NCBI GenBank assembly: GCA_964385045.1 | Contig: CAYLNM010000005.1 | Location: 1 to 64,000, forward strand | Source: CAYLNM01 sp964385045 | GTDB taxonomy: Bacteria; Planctomycetota; Phycisphaerae; Phycisphaerales; SM1A02 | Length of the DNA: 64,000 nt | Reading direction: 5' to 3' | Shown here: piece after piece, positions 27,674-35,567 of the stretch | How positions within the stretch are numbered: the stretch's first letter is position 1 | How the letters are laid out: each line of letters starts with the position of its first letter | The notes under the pieces: generated by a model | Databases searched by the model: none | The model's input: the letters and a program-made list of their open reading frames with translations, nothing else | Told to the model about the DNA's origin: nothing | Translations under genes and position numbers: made by a program

Positions 27674-28610
27674 GGCGGCGGAACCGCAGGGGGTGCGCCT
27701 CGTCGAGGTCGGCCCGCGCGACGGCCTGCAGAACGAGGCCGCGCCGATCCCGACCGACGTCAAGGTGCGGTTCGTCCGCGGGCTCGCGGAGGCGGGGCTG
27801 CGCGACGTGGAGGTGACGAGCTTCGTCCACCCCAAGGCGGTCCCGCAGCTCGCCGACGCGCGCGACGTGCTCGAAGCGCTGGACGCGCCCGCGGCGCGGG
27901 CGGCGGAAGCGCAAGGCGGACCGCGGTATTCGGCCCTCGTGCCCAACGCGAAGGGCCTCGAGCGGGCGATCGCGTCGGGCGTGGGCCGGATCGCGGTCTT
28001 CACCGCCGCCTCCGACGCCTTCACCCAGCGGAACATCCGCATGACGGTGGAGGAGTCGCTCGCGACCTTCCGCCCGGTGGTGGCCGAGGCGCTGGCCGCC
28101 GGCCTGACGGTGCGGGGCTACGTCTCCACCGCCTTCGTCTGCCCGTACGCCGGCGAGGTGCCGGAGGACCGCGTCCGCGCGGTCTCGGCGGCGCTCGCCG
28201 GGATGGGCTGCGACGAGGTGGCGGTGAGCGACACGATCGGAGCCGCGGCCCCCCGCGACGTGGACCGGGTGCTGGCCGCCGTCTCGCGCGACGTGCCCAC
28301 GGAGCGGATCGCGCTGCACCTGCACGACACCTACGGCACCGCCCTCGCCAACGTGCAGGCGGGCTGGGACGCGGGGGTGCGGACCTTCGATGCCTCGGCG
28401 GGCGGCCTCGGCGGGTGTCCGTACGCCCCGGGGGCGGCGGGCAACCTCGCCACCGAGGACCTCGTGTACTTCCTCGAGCGCCAGGGCGTCGCCACCGGCG
28501 TCGACCTGGACGCGCTGTTCCGCGCCTCGAGCCTCGTGGCCGAGGCCCTCGGCCGCCCGCTGCCGGGCAAGAACTGGCAGCGCCTCGCCGCGACGTGCCG
28601 GGCGGGGTGA
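27666..28610 (+). CDS. liuE: Hydroxymethylglutaryl-CoA lyase
   Basis: HMG-CoA lyase cleaves HMG-CoA into acetoacetate and acetyl-CoA, the last step of leucine catabolism. The 314-aa protein begins at GTG 27666, overlapping the carrier gene by eight bases. A GTG (rather than ATG) start is supported because RLVEVGPRDGLQNEAAPI, the family's N-terminal strand and catalytic D/R region, follows within ten residues. Other motifs: EVTSFVHPKAVPQLAD, YVSTAFVCPYAG, SDTIGAAAP, HLHDTYGTALANV (metal His-x-His), and GGLGGCPYAPGAAGNLATED with the flexible catalytic Cys. Confidence 0.93.
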   Translation: MAEAAEPQGVRLVEVGPRDGLQNEAAPIPTDVKVRFVRGLAEAGLRDVEVTSFVHPKAVPQLADARDVLEALDAPAARAAEAQGGPRYSALVPNAKGLERAIASGVGRIAVFTAASDAFTQRNIRMTVEESLATFRPVVAEALAAGLTVRGYVSTAFVCPYAGEVPEDRVRAVSAALAGMGCDEVAVSDTIGAAAPRDVDRVLAAVSRDVPTERIALHLHDTYGTALANVQAGWDAGVRTFDASAGGLGGCPYAPGAAGNLATEDLVYFLERQGVATGVDLDALFRASSLVAEALGRPLPGKNWQRLAATCRAG

Positions 28611-28614
28611 GGCG

Positions 28615-29379
28615 ATGGACGAGGTGCGACTGACGGGCGAGCCCGCCGGGGGGGCCGCCGCGACCGACGCGACCGGTGACGCCGCCGCGATCCCGATCGT
28701 CCGTCTCGACTCGGTGGACTCGACCAACGACGAGGCCCGCCGCCGACTGGCGGCCCGCGGGAGGGGTGGAGGCGACGGCAAGGACACGGGCGGCCCGTTC
28801 GCGATCGTCGCCGGCGAGCAGACCGCCGGCCGCGGCACCCGCGGCCGCCACTGGGACTCGCCCGCCGGGGCCGGGCTCTACCTGTCGCTCGCCCTGCCGG
28901 GGGATCGCTGGCCCCTGGCCGCGAGCGGGGCGAGCGTCGCGGCCGGCCCGCCGGTCGAGCTCGCCCACACGCTCGCCGCCGGCGTCGCCGCCGTCGACGC
29001 GGTCGCGACCGTCACCGGGATCGTCCCGCGGCTCAAGCCGGTGAACGACCTGCTGGTCGACGATCGCAAGCTCGGCGGCATCCTCGTCGAGACCGAGGTG
29101 CGCGGAGGGCGATTCGTCGCGATGATCGTCGGCCTCGGTCTCAACCTCCGGCGCGCCCGCCGCATCGTCGCGGCGGGAGCCCGTCCCGCGATCAGCGTCG
29201 AGGAGCTTCGGCCGTGGAGTCGGCCGGTGGGCGACGAGGAGCGGGAGCGTCTGGTGAGTGCGGTCGTCACGGGCCTCGCGGACTGGGTGGCGTGCACCGT
29301 CACCGCGGGACCGCGCCCGGCGGTCGAGGCATGGCGGGACCGGGCCGTCCCCGGGGCTGCGCTTCCGGCGCCGTTCTGA
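28615..29379 (+). CDS. birA: Biotin--[acetyl-CoA-carboxylase] ligase
   Basis: BirA attaches biotin to the Lys of the biotinyl domain, probably that of the MCC carrier encoded just upstream. The 254-aa protein lacks the N-terminal DNA-binding HTH of E. coli BirA, so it is a monofunctional ligase. Visible motifs: SVDSTNDEARRR, GEQTAGRGTRGRHWDSPAG (GRGRxGR biotinyl-adenylate loop), and LKPVNDLLVDDRKLGGILVE. In most ligases the last block reads KWPNDLL; here KPVNDLL replaces it, losing the Trp-Pro pair. The C-terminal domain is short. It is read from the operon, four bases after the lyase stop. Confidence 0.92.
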   Translation: MDEVRLTGEPAGGAAATDATGDAAAIPIVRLDSVDSTNDEARRRLAARGRGGGDGKDTGGPFAIVAGEQTAGRGTRGRHWDSPAGAGLYLSLALPGDRWPLAASGASVAAGPPVELAHTLAAGVAAVDAVATVTGIVPRLKPVNDLLVDDRKLGGILVETEVRGGRFVAMIVGLGLNLRRARRIVAAGARPAISVEELRPWSRPVGDEERERLVSAVVTGLADWVACTVTAGPRPAVEAWRDRAVPGAALPAPF

Positions 29380-29418
29380 GTCGCGGGCAGGCGATCGGGG
29401 GAGCCCGGCCGCAGTCCC

Positions 29419-29424
29419 TACAAT
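29419..29424 (+). promoter_or_regulatory. -10 hexamer TACAAT of the antiporter pair
   Basis: TACAAT ends ten bases before the GTG at 29434, identical spacing to trpS. No Shine-Dalgarno is visible, so the transcript may be leaderless. Confidence 0.5.
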
Positions 29425-29433
29425 CTCCGCCGC

Positions 29434-31188
29434 GTGGTCGATACGGCATTCATCCGGACGCTCGGCATGATGGTCGTCGCGGCGGCCGCCCTCGTGCTCG
29501 TGGGCCGCCGGTTCGGCGTGCCGTCGATCGTCAGCTCCATGCTCGCGGGCTTCGTGCTCGGGCCGATCCTCGGGCTCGTCGATCCGGCGGACGAGGCCGC
29601 GGGCACCGCCTCCGTGGCGCTCGTCTCGGAGGTGGGCATCGTCCTGCTGCTCTTCCTCGTCGGGCTGGAGCTCAGCCTGTCGGAGATCCGCGCGGTCGGG
29701 GCGGTGGCGGTGAGTGCCGCGGTGGGTCAGTGCCTGGTCATGGCCGGGCTTGTGTTCGCGGTGGGACTCGCCCTGGGGATCGATCCGGGCGCGATCGTCG
29801 TCCTCGCGATCGCTATGGGCTTCAGCAGCACCGTGGTGGTGGTCAAGCAGCTCGAGTCGCGAGGGGAGCTGGACCGACCCTTCGGCCGCATCTCGATCGG
29901 CATCCTCCTCGTGCAGGACCTGATCGTGGTGATCGTCCTCACGGTGATCGCCGGACTGGGGAGCGCCGGCGTCGGTGCGGCGGACGCGGGTTCGATCGGC
30001 GGCGACGGACCGGGCATGGACGCGGCGATGGTCGCGACGGCGATGCTGAAGGCGTTCGGCCTGATGGCCGTCCTCCTGGGAGCAACGCTCCTGTGCGCCC
30101 GCTTCGTGCTTCCGCCGCTGTTCGGCCGCATCGACCGCTCCCCCGCGGCGGCCCTCGTGGCGGCCCTTGCGTGGTGCTTCGTCCTTGTCGAGTCCGCGTA
30201 CGTGATGGGGCTCTCGGTGGAGATCGGGGCCTTCCTCGCCGGACTCGGGCTGGGCGGGCTCCCGCATCGCAACGACCTGCTCCGCCGCGTGAAGCCGTTG
30301 ATGGGCTTCTTCATCGCCGTGTTCTTCGCGTCGCTCGGGGCCCGGATCGACTTTGGCGACCTGGTCGAGGGGTGGCCGCTCGCGCTGGCGCTGACGCTCA
30401 TCGTGCTCGTGGTCAAACCGCCGGTGTTCCATGCGATCGCCCGCCGCATGGGTCACGATCGGCGCACGTCGGTCGACGTCTCGATCACGCTCATGCAGAT
30501 CAGCGAGTTCTCGCTCATCCTCGGCGCCGCGGCGGTGGCGGTGCCGGGGCTCCTCGACGAGGACGCGGCTGGTGCGATCGGCATGCTGGGCATCGTGGCG
30601 CTCGTCACCATCATCGTGAGCGTGCTCGCGATGAACGGCCGGGAGCGGATCCACGCCCGGCTGGGAACCACGGGGCCGGCCGACGAGTCGATCGGCCCGG
30701 GTCAAGGCGACGCACCCTGCGTTCATGGCCACCACCCGCCGCCGCCGGAGGACCATGTGGTGGTCGTGGGCATGAACGCACTCGGCCGCGCGCTCGTTCG
30801 GTCGCTGGCGGCTCGGGGCGAGAACGTCGTCGCGATCGACACCGACGCCCGGAAGCTCGCCGGGCTTCCGGCGCGAACGGTTCTGGGCGACGTGGACCAC
30901 GGGGAGACCCGCGAGGAGGCCAGACTTGCGCAGGCTCGCCTCGCGGTGTGCGCCCTCCGGATCGAGTCCGCGAACCGTCTCTTCGCCCATCGCTGCCGCG
31001 AGCTGGGCGTTCCGGTGGTCGTCCACGCCTTCGACCGGGCGTTGCGGCCGGAGCTGGAGCGACTCGGTCCGGCGTTCGTCCTCGACTCCAAGCGGTCGGC
31101 GGACGAACCCGTGGCCCGCGTGCTCGGGGAGCTTGGACTCGTGCCCGGAGGCGAGCCCGCGAGGAGCGCGGAGCACGGCCCGTGCTGA
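29434..31188 (+). CDS. CPA2-family cation:proton antiporter with TrkA-N domain (Kef-like)
   Basis: A 584-aa membrane protein of the monovalent cation:proton antiporter-2 family. The N-terminal 390 residues hold about 12 helices, including LVSEVGIVLLLFLVGLELSL, MGFSSTVVVVKQLESRG and GILLVQDLIVVIVLTVIAGL (the core D residue in VQDL). The cytoplasmic C-terminus starts near 445 (DHVVVVGMNALGRALVRSLA) with a Rossmann TrkA-N nucleotide-binding domain. The GTG start has a TACAAT -10 ten bases upstream and no ribosome site. Its stop overlaps the second antiporter by seven bases. Substrate (K+ or Na+) and gating ligand are not predictable. Confidence 0.9.
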   Translation: MVDTAFIRTLGMMVVAAAALVLVGRRFGVPSIVSSMLAGFVLGPILGLVDPADEAAGTASVALVSEVGIVLLLFLVGLELSLSEIRAVGAVAVSAAVGQCLVMAGLVFAVGLALGIDPGAIVVLAIAMGFSSTVVVVKQLESRGELDRPFGRISIGILLVQDLIVVIVLTVIAGLGSAGVGAADAGSIGGDGPGMDAAMVATAMLKAFGLMAVLLGATLLCARFVLPPLFGRIDRSPAAALVAALAWCFVLVESAYVMGLSVEIGAFLAGLGLGGLPHRNDLLRRVKPLMGFFIAVFFASLGARIDFGDLVEGWPLALALTLIVLVVKPPVFHAIARRMGHDRRTSVDVSITLMQISEFSLILGAAAVAVPGLLDEDAAGAIGMLGIVALVTIIVSVLAMNGRERIHARLGTTGPADESIGPGQGDAPCVHGHHPPPPEDHVVVVGMNALGRALVRSLAARGENVVAIDTDARKLAGLPARTVLGDVDHGETREEARLAQARLAVCALRIESANRLFAHRCRELGVPVVVHAFDRALRPELERLGPAFVLDSKRSADEPVARVLGELGLVPGGEPARSAEHGPC

Positions 31189-32753
31189 CCCTCATGGTCA
31201 TCCTCGTGGCCGCCGCACTCGGGCACGGGCTGGCGAGCTGGCGGCGGCTGCCGCTCATCCCGGTGCTCGTGGGGATGGGGCTCCTGCTCGACGCGGCCGG
31301 CATCGCCGGCCCCGTGGGAACGCGCGAGGACGCCCTGCGGCTGGGGCTCACGTTCGTGCTGTTCATGGTCGCGGCCGAGCTCGACCCCGCGTTCGTCGGG
31401 GGGCGGCGCCGATCGGCCTTCCTGCTCGGCCTCGCCCACCTCGGGCTCATGGGTGGGGTCACGCTGGCCGTGGTGCTCGGCCTGGGATTCGAGCTGCGGG
31501 CGGCGGCCTACGCCGGACTGGCGGTGGCGGGCAGCTCGACGCTCGTCGTGGTCTCGGTCCTGCGGCGGCGCGAGCAGGTGTTCGAGGACGTGGGCCGGAC
31601 CGCCATCGGCGTGGTGCTGCTGCAGGACCTCGTGGTGATCCTCGGGCTGCCCCTCGTGGGGGCGGCCGATCTCGCCGGGGCGGCCACCGGGCTCGGGGGC
31701 ACGCTGGCGCTGCTTGCGCTCGCCGTCGCGCTGGCCCGCTGGGTCGCGCCGGTGGTGGTGCCGCAGCTCGCCGGCGAGGGGGAGGCGATGCTACTGCTCA
31801 TCCTCGCGGTCCTCTTCGTCTTCGCCGGGCTCGCCGACGCCCTCGGCGTGGCGCCCGAGGTCGGGGCGTTCCTCGCGGGCCTGACGTTCGCTCGATTCCC
31901 GGTCGCCGGCCTGGTCCGGGGGCCGATGGGCTCGCTGTCGGACTTCTTCGTTGCGGTGTTCTGCGTCGCGCTCGGCACCACGGTGCGCGTGGAAGGCCTC
32001 GGCGAGCTGCTGCTTCCCGTCCTGCTCCTCGTCGGACTGCTCGTGGTGGCGCCGTTGCTGCTCGTACCGGTTGCCCGGCTCGGGGGGCTCGCGACGCGGC
32101 CGGCGGTCGAGGTCAGCGGGCTGCTCGCGCAGTGCGGCGAGCTCGCCGTCGCGGTGATGCTGGTCGGCCTCGCCGCCGGCCATGTGCCCGAGGAGCTGTT
32201 CCGGTCGGTCGTGATCGTGGCCGTGATCACGATGTTGCTCTCGCCCCTGCTGTCGTCGGACGTGGCGGTCTGGCGCCTGCTGCACCTGCAGGGAAGGCTC
32301 GGCGGGCAAGGATCACTTCCGGTCGCCGATGGTCGGACGGTCTTCATCGGCTGCGGGACGGCCACGCGGGCGCTCATCGGCCGGGTGAGTGCCGCCGGGC
32401 ACCCGGTGCTCGCAGTGGACGACGACCCCGCGGTGGTCTCCGAGCTGGAGGCGGCGGGGGTGGACGCCATTCGCGGGGATGGCGGCGATCCGCGCCTGCT
32501 GCACCGCATCGGCCTCCGCCGGGCGCGGGCCGTCGTGTCGACGATGCGCCGCCGCCGGGACCACGAGCGACTGCTCGAGCTGTCCGGGGACGTGCCGGTC
32601 GTGGTGCGCACCTTCGATCCCGGCACCGCCGCGACGCTGCGGGCCGCCGGGGCCCGGGTGGTGAGCGAGGCCGAGAGCGCGGAAGCGGCGTTCATCGAGT
32701 GGCTCGACGGTGATCGGGCGGGTCTCGGCGGTGACCGCTGCCCGTCCGCCTGA
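31182..32753 (+). CDS. Second CPA2-family cation:proton antiporter with TrkA-N domain
   Basis: A 523-aa protein starting at GTG 31182, seven bases inside the preceding antiporter. The helices include LGLTFVLFMVAAELDPAFVG, GLAVAGSSTLVVVSVLRRRE and AIGVVLLQDLVVILGLPLVG, the same core pattern as the first. The overall helix count is similar but sequence identity is low. The cytoplasmic tail from about 385 is again TrkA-N (TVFIGCGTATRALIGRVSAA and VLAVDDDPAVVSEL). It ends in a divergent tail (SAEAAFIEWLDGDRAG). Coupled expression suggests a two-subunit or paired system, but each looks complete. Confidence 0.88.
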   Translation: MLTLMVILVAAALGHGLASWRRLPLIPVLVGMGLLLDAAGIAGPVGTREDALRLGLTFVLFMVAAELDPAFVGGRRRSAFLLGLAHLGLMGGVTLAVVLGLGFELRAAAYAGLAVAGSSTLVVVSVLRRREQVFEDVGRTAIGVVLLQDLVVILGLPLVGAADLAGAATGLGGTLALLALAVALARWVAPVVVPQLAGEGEAMLLLILAVLFVFAGLADALGVAPEVGAFLAGLTFARFPVAGLVRGPMGSLSDFFVAVFCVALGTTVRVEGLGELLLPVLLLVGLLVVAPLLLVPVARLGGLATRPAVEVSGLLAQCGELAVAVMLVGLAAGHVPEELFRSVVIVAVITMLLSPLLSSDVAVWRLLHLQGRLGGQGSLPVADGRTVFIGCGTATRALIGRVSAAGHPVLAVDDDPAVVSELEAAGVDAIRGDGGDPRLLHRIGLRRARAVVSTMRRRRDHERLLELSGDVPVVVRTFDPGTAATLRAAGARVVSEAESAEAAFIEWLDGDRAGLGGDRCPSA

Positions 32754-32856
32754 ACGGTGATTCGGCGATCGGTGCTCGCCACCGGTTCGACCTCTGGGTA
32801 CGGTCATGGCGGCGGAGAACGGCTCGTCTCGGCGCGACGGGCCCGGGAGACCACCC

Positions 32857-33984
32857 ATGCTCGGTGCCCTGACGATCCAGCGTCTCCTGCTCAAGATGCG
32901 GGAGGTCGACGCCTCGGACCTGCACGTGAAGACGGGAGTTCCGCCGGTGCTGCGGGTCGACGCGCAGCTCCACCGGGTGGAGGCCCCGGAGCTCACCGCC
33001 GACGACACCCGGCAGCTGCTCGCCCCGATCATCCCGCCGGCCCTCGAGGAGCAGCTCGCCGAGCGCGGCGGCATCGACTTCTCGCACCAGGTCTCGGGCG
33101 AGTCCGGCGTGGTGGACCGCTACCGCTGCAGCGTCTTCAGCGCCGGGGCCGGGCTCCACGCCGCGATCCGCCGGGTGAAGCCGGCGATCCCGAGCTTCGA
33201 GGACCTGCACCTGCCGCCGATCCACGCGAAGGTCGCCGAAGAGACGCACGACGGCCTCGTCGTCGTGTGCGGCGTCACCGGCTCCGGCAAGTCGTCCACG
33301 CTCGCGGCGATGATCGATCACATCAACCGCACCCGGGCCGCGAACATCATCACGATCGAGGACCCGGTGGAGTACCTCTTCCAGCCACAGGGCTCGATCG
33401 TGAGCCAGCGCGAGGTCGGGATCGACGTGCCGGACTTCCCCACCGCGCTGCGGGCCGCGGTCCGGCAGGATCCCGACGTGCTGCTGATCGGCGAGATGCG
33501 CGATCGGGAGACGATGTTCGCGGGGATCCAGGCGGCCGAGACCGGGCATCTCGTCTTCGCGACCCTGCACACCGCCGATGCCACCAACGCCTTCGCCCGC
33601 ATCCTCGAGTTCTTCGACCGCTCGGAGCACGAGTTCGTGCGGTCGGCCCTCGCGGCGGGGCTGCGGGCGGTGATGGCCCAGCGGCTCGTCCCGAGCGTCA
33701 AGCCCGGGGTCGGCCGCGTTCCCGCGACCGAGGTGCTCCTCAATAGTGGGACGGTGGCCGAGCTCATCCGCGACGAGCGGGACGAGGACCTGCCGGCGGC
33801 GATGGCCGGCAGCACCGCCGAGGGGATGCACGACTTCACCTCGAGCCTCGGGCGGCTGGTGATGGAGGACTGGGTCGAGCTCAAGGTCGCCGAGCGCTAC
33901 GCCCCCAATCGCGACGCGCTGCGGTCCTTCGTGAAGGGCATCCAGGTGAAGGCCGACACCCTGGTCCACCGGGTCAAGGGCTGA
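32857..33984 (+). CDS. pilT: Type IV pilus retraction ATPase PilT
   Basis: PilT depolymerises type IV pili, powering twitching. In the 375-aa form it begins at ATG 32857 (MLGALTIQRLLLKMREVDAS), with GGGAGA seven bases upstream; an ATG at 32806 would add 17 polar residues. The PAS-like N-domain ASDLHVKTGVPPVLRVDA, Walker A GVTGSGKSST, Asp box ITIEDPVEY, Walker B DVLLIGEMRD, and His box ATLHTADATNA are all in place. QREVGIDVPDF is the usual arm. The C-terminal AIRAG-like region is replaced by a longer tail with SSLGRLVMEDWVE. No pilus gene is adjacent. Confidence 0.93.
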   Translation: MLGALTIQRLLLKMREVDASDLHVKTGVPPVLRVDAQLHRVEAPELTADDTRQLLAPIIPPALEEQLAERGGIDFSHQVSGESGVVDRYRCSVFSAGAGLHAAIRRVKPAIPSFEDLHLPPIHAKVAEETHDGLVVVCGVTGSGKSSTLAAMIDHINRTRAANIITIEDPVEYLFQPQGSIVSQREVGIDVPDFPTALRAAVRQDPDVLLIGEMRDRETMFAGIQAAETGHLVFATLHTADATNAFARILEFFDRSEHEFVRSALAAGLRAVMAQRLVPSVKPGVGRVPATEVLLNSGTVAELIRDERDEDLPAAMAGSTAEGMHDFTSSLGRLVMEDWVELKVAERYAPNRDALRSFVKGIQVKADTLVHRVKG

Positions 33985-34167
33985 GCGGACCGGGGAGGTC
34001 GGCGGCTCGGAAGCGGGTCGAGGACGTCGGGCGGTGCTCGGGATCGGCGGAGGCGTCGGGCGGGAGCGCCCCGCCCCGTACGGGGGAGCCCCGTCCGTGC
34101 ACCGTGCTCGACGACGGGACGCCGCGGTGCGCGGCCGCGCCCTCGGCGGCCCGATCGAACCCGGGGG

Positions 34168-34737
34168 CTACTTGCGGAGCCCGCCCAGCCGCCCGAGCGT
34201 GAAGCGTCCCGTCCGCGGCCTGGTCGGCGCGGTGGCGAGGTTCGCCCGCTCGGCCCGTTCGACCGAGACGAACGCCTCGGGAGCGATCTCGCTCATCTGC
34301 GCCAGCACCTGCGGGACCTGGCGACGGCGGAGCACGAGCTTCACGATCTCGACCGGACCGCGCATGCCGGAGCCCTCGACGCGGGTCACGCGGTGGCCCT
34401 CCGCCCGCAGCCGGGCCGTCACGTCGACCTCGGGATCGGGGTTGATGACCTCGACGATCCGCAGGCCGACCGCGATCCGCTCCTCGGCGGTCATGCCCAG
34501 CCACGTGCCGCCGGCGAAACCGAGGCAGTAGGCCAGCAGCGCGGTGGGGTGGTCGAGGTACGTGATCACGCCGCCGACGGCGAGGGCCCAGATCAGCACC
34601 TCGAAGAAGCCCAGCACGGACGCGGCGAGACGATGGCCGCCCACGACGAGGATGGTGCGGATCGTCCCCAGCGGCACGTCGAGGAGCCGGGCGACGAGGA
34701 TCAGCAGCGGGACGTACCACGGCATGTCGATCGGCAT
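34168..34737 (-). CDS. UPF0316/DUF2179 membrane protein
   Basis: A 189-aa protein with three N-terminal helices (YVPLLILVARLLDVPLGTIR, SVLGFFEVLIWALAVGGVI, LAYCLGFAGGTWLGMTAEE) and a cytoplasmic domain with VEVINPDPEVDVTARLRAEG followed by VKLVLRRRQVPQVLAQMSEI. That is the DUF5698 plus DUF2179 layout of the UPF0316 family. The function is unknown. The C-terminal 20 residues are Arg/Pro-rich. It lies 49 bases past the terminator at 34786-34824 on the same strand, so it could be the gene that a leader RNA there controls. Confidence 0.82.
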   Translation of the reverse strand: MPIDMPWYVPLLILVARLLDVPLGTIRTILVVGGHRLAASVLGFFEVLIWALAVGGVITYLDHPTALLAYCLGFAGGTWLGMTAEERIAVGLRIVEVINPDPEVDVTARLRAEGHRVTRVEGSGMRGPVEIVKLVLRRRQVPQVLAQMSEIAPEAFVSVERAERANLATAPTRPRTGRFTLGRLGGLRK

Positions 34738-34785
34738 GGTGCGGAGCCATCGGCGTCGGTGCGCGAGGACCGAAGTCGTGCGCAG

Positions 34786-34824
34786 AAAAAAAGCCCCGCG
34801 GCGACACGAGCGTCACCGCGGGGC
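34786..34824 (-). terminator. Intrinsic terminator with T7
   Basis: On the minus strand a GC stem pairs 34816-34824 with 34793-34801 (nine bp). Three inner pairs follow after a mismatch, with a six-base loop. Seven T residues come next (34792-34786). This is the strongest intrinsic terminator in the window. Its 3' end lies 49 bases before the UPF0316 start codon. Confidence 0.9.
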
Positions 34825-34836
34825 GTATTGCTCAGA

Positions 34837-34889
34837 GGACTGCACGAGCGTGCATCCCCGTCAGGATGCACGGGTCAGCTGTGCAGTCC
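34837..34889 (-). other. Nested hairpins overlapping the peptide ORF end
   Basis: An outer 9-bp helix pairs 34837-34845 with 34881-34889 and encloses an inner 8-bp hairpin, 34850-34857 with 34864-34871 (six-base loop). The 5' arm of the outer helix consists of the Gly-Leu-His codons of the 13-aa ORF and is followed by its stop. A ribosome at the ORF end would therefore block the outer helix. Confidence 0.75.
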
Positions 34890-34916
34890 CCACATACAGT
34901 CACAGATCAGGTTCAC
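34875..34916 (-). CDS. 13-residue peptide ORF with extended Shine-Dalgarno
   Basis: A GTG-started ORF encoding MNLICDCMWGLHS. It is shorter than normal annotation limits. Coding support comes from the upstream AAGGAGGTGATCC at 34918-34930, complementary over 13 bases to the 3' end of 16S rRNA, with the AGGAGG core seven bases from the GTG. It lies within a promoter-hairpins-terminator unit. It has two Cys (C-D-C), one Met-Trp pair and one His. It may be a leader peptide sensing Cys, Trp or metal, or a tiny protein. I know no family. Confidence 0.55.
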   Translation of the reverse strand: MNLICDCMWGLHS

Positions 34917-34953
34917 AGGATCACCTCCTTCAACAGATGGTTTGGTCCCAGCC

Positions 34954-35082
34954 GTCACGAGCGTGACCACTCGCCGCCGGGCGGTCTTCCCCTCGAGCGT
35001 CCTCGAGGGCTCATCGCGCGGGGGACTCCGAAGAGTCCCGTGAACCCGCTCGGTCCGAGGCGTGCCGGCGAGCCATCGCCGG
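34954..35082 (-). other. Four perfect hairpins in the peptide leader
   Basis: On the minus strand, from 5' to 3': CCGGCGA/TCGCCGG (35065-35071 with 35076-35082), GGGACTC-TTCG-GAGTCCC (35022-35028 with 35033-35039, a stable UUCG tetraloop), CCCTCGAG/CTCGAGGG (34990-34997 with 35002-35009), and GTCACG/CGTGAC (34954-34967). All four are perfect or nearly so, without protein-coding sense, which indicates a structured RNA. Confidence 0.7.
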
Positions 35083-35125
35083 GTTCTCCGACGGGCCCCT
35101 TCCGGCCGTGTCTCGGACATCGGAA

Positions 35126-35153
35126 TTATCGCCCAGCCGCGGCCGGGTTCAAC
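35126..35153 (-). promoter_or_regulatory. Sigma-70-like promoter of the peptide RNA
   Basis: On the minus strand TTGAAC (35153-35148) is separated by 16 bases from GATAAT (35131-35126). Four of six and five of six positions match consensus. It stands out in otherwise AT-poor DNA. Transcription would begin near 35119, about 200 bases before the peptide start, giving a transcript of roughly 335 bases to the terminator. Confidence 0.6.
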
Positions 35154-35567
35154 ACGATGAGGCGGAAAAACTTCGGCGCGGCCGCCACGGCCCCGGCGAC
35201 GGCCCCGGGAGCCGGTCTCGGGCGCCTCGACCGCTCGGATCGCAGGGGATGGGGGGACGAGGGCGACGGACGCCGGTGCCCGGTGCGCGGCGGTTCCGAG
35301 GGTGTGCGGCGGCCGGCGGCGGGGTGCTGCGACGGCCGGCGACGATGGCGGCGGGAGCGATCGTTCCCGCGGGGCGTGGACGCGAGGACCAGGCCCCCCA
35401 CGGCGGCGCCGCCGATGCGGCATCGAGCGCCCGAGCGTCCGGCGCGACGCGCCCGGACGCGGACCCCGATCACCCCCGGGGTCGCCGCCGCCCCCGCCCC
35501 CGGAGCCGCTCTCGTTGTCGGCCGTCGGAGCTGGAGCCGCTCGCCGCCCGGCGGCTCGCCGTGGGCG
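35154..35567. other. Non-coding stretch between ftsK and the peptide RNA promoter
   Basis: About 410 bases downstream of ftsK. The frames here translate to Arg/Pro/Ala noise with no ribosome site or family motif. I see nothing in it except GC-rich simple sequence. Confidence 0.5.

Noticed and set aside
32780..32800. CCGGTTCGACC, resembling a tRNA T-loop
   Set aside because: No other tRNA arm is nearby; it is the pilT upstream region.
34918..34930. Plus-strand GGATCACCTCCTT, identical to a 16S rRNA 3' end
   Set aside because: No rRNA sequence lies next to it; on the minus strand it is a well-spaced Shine-Dalgarno.
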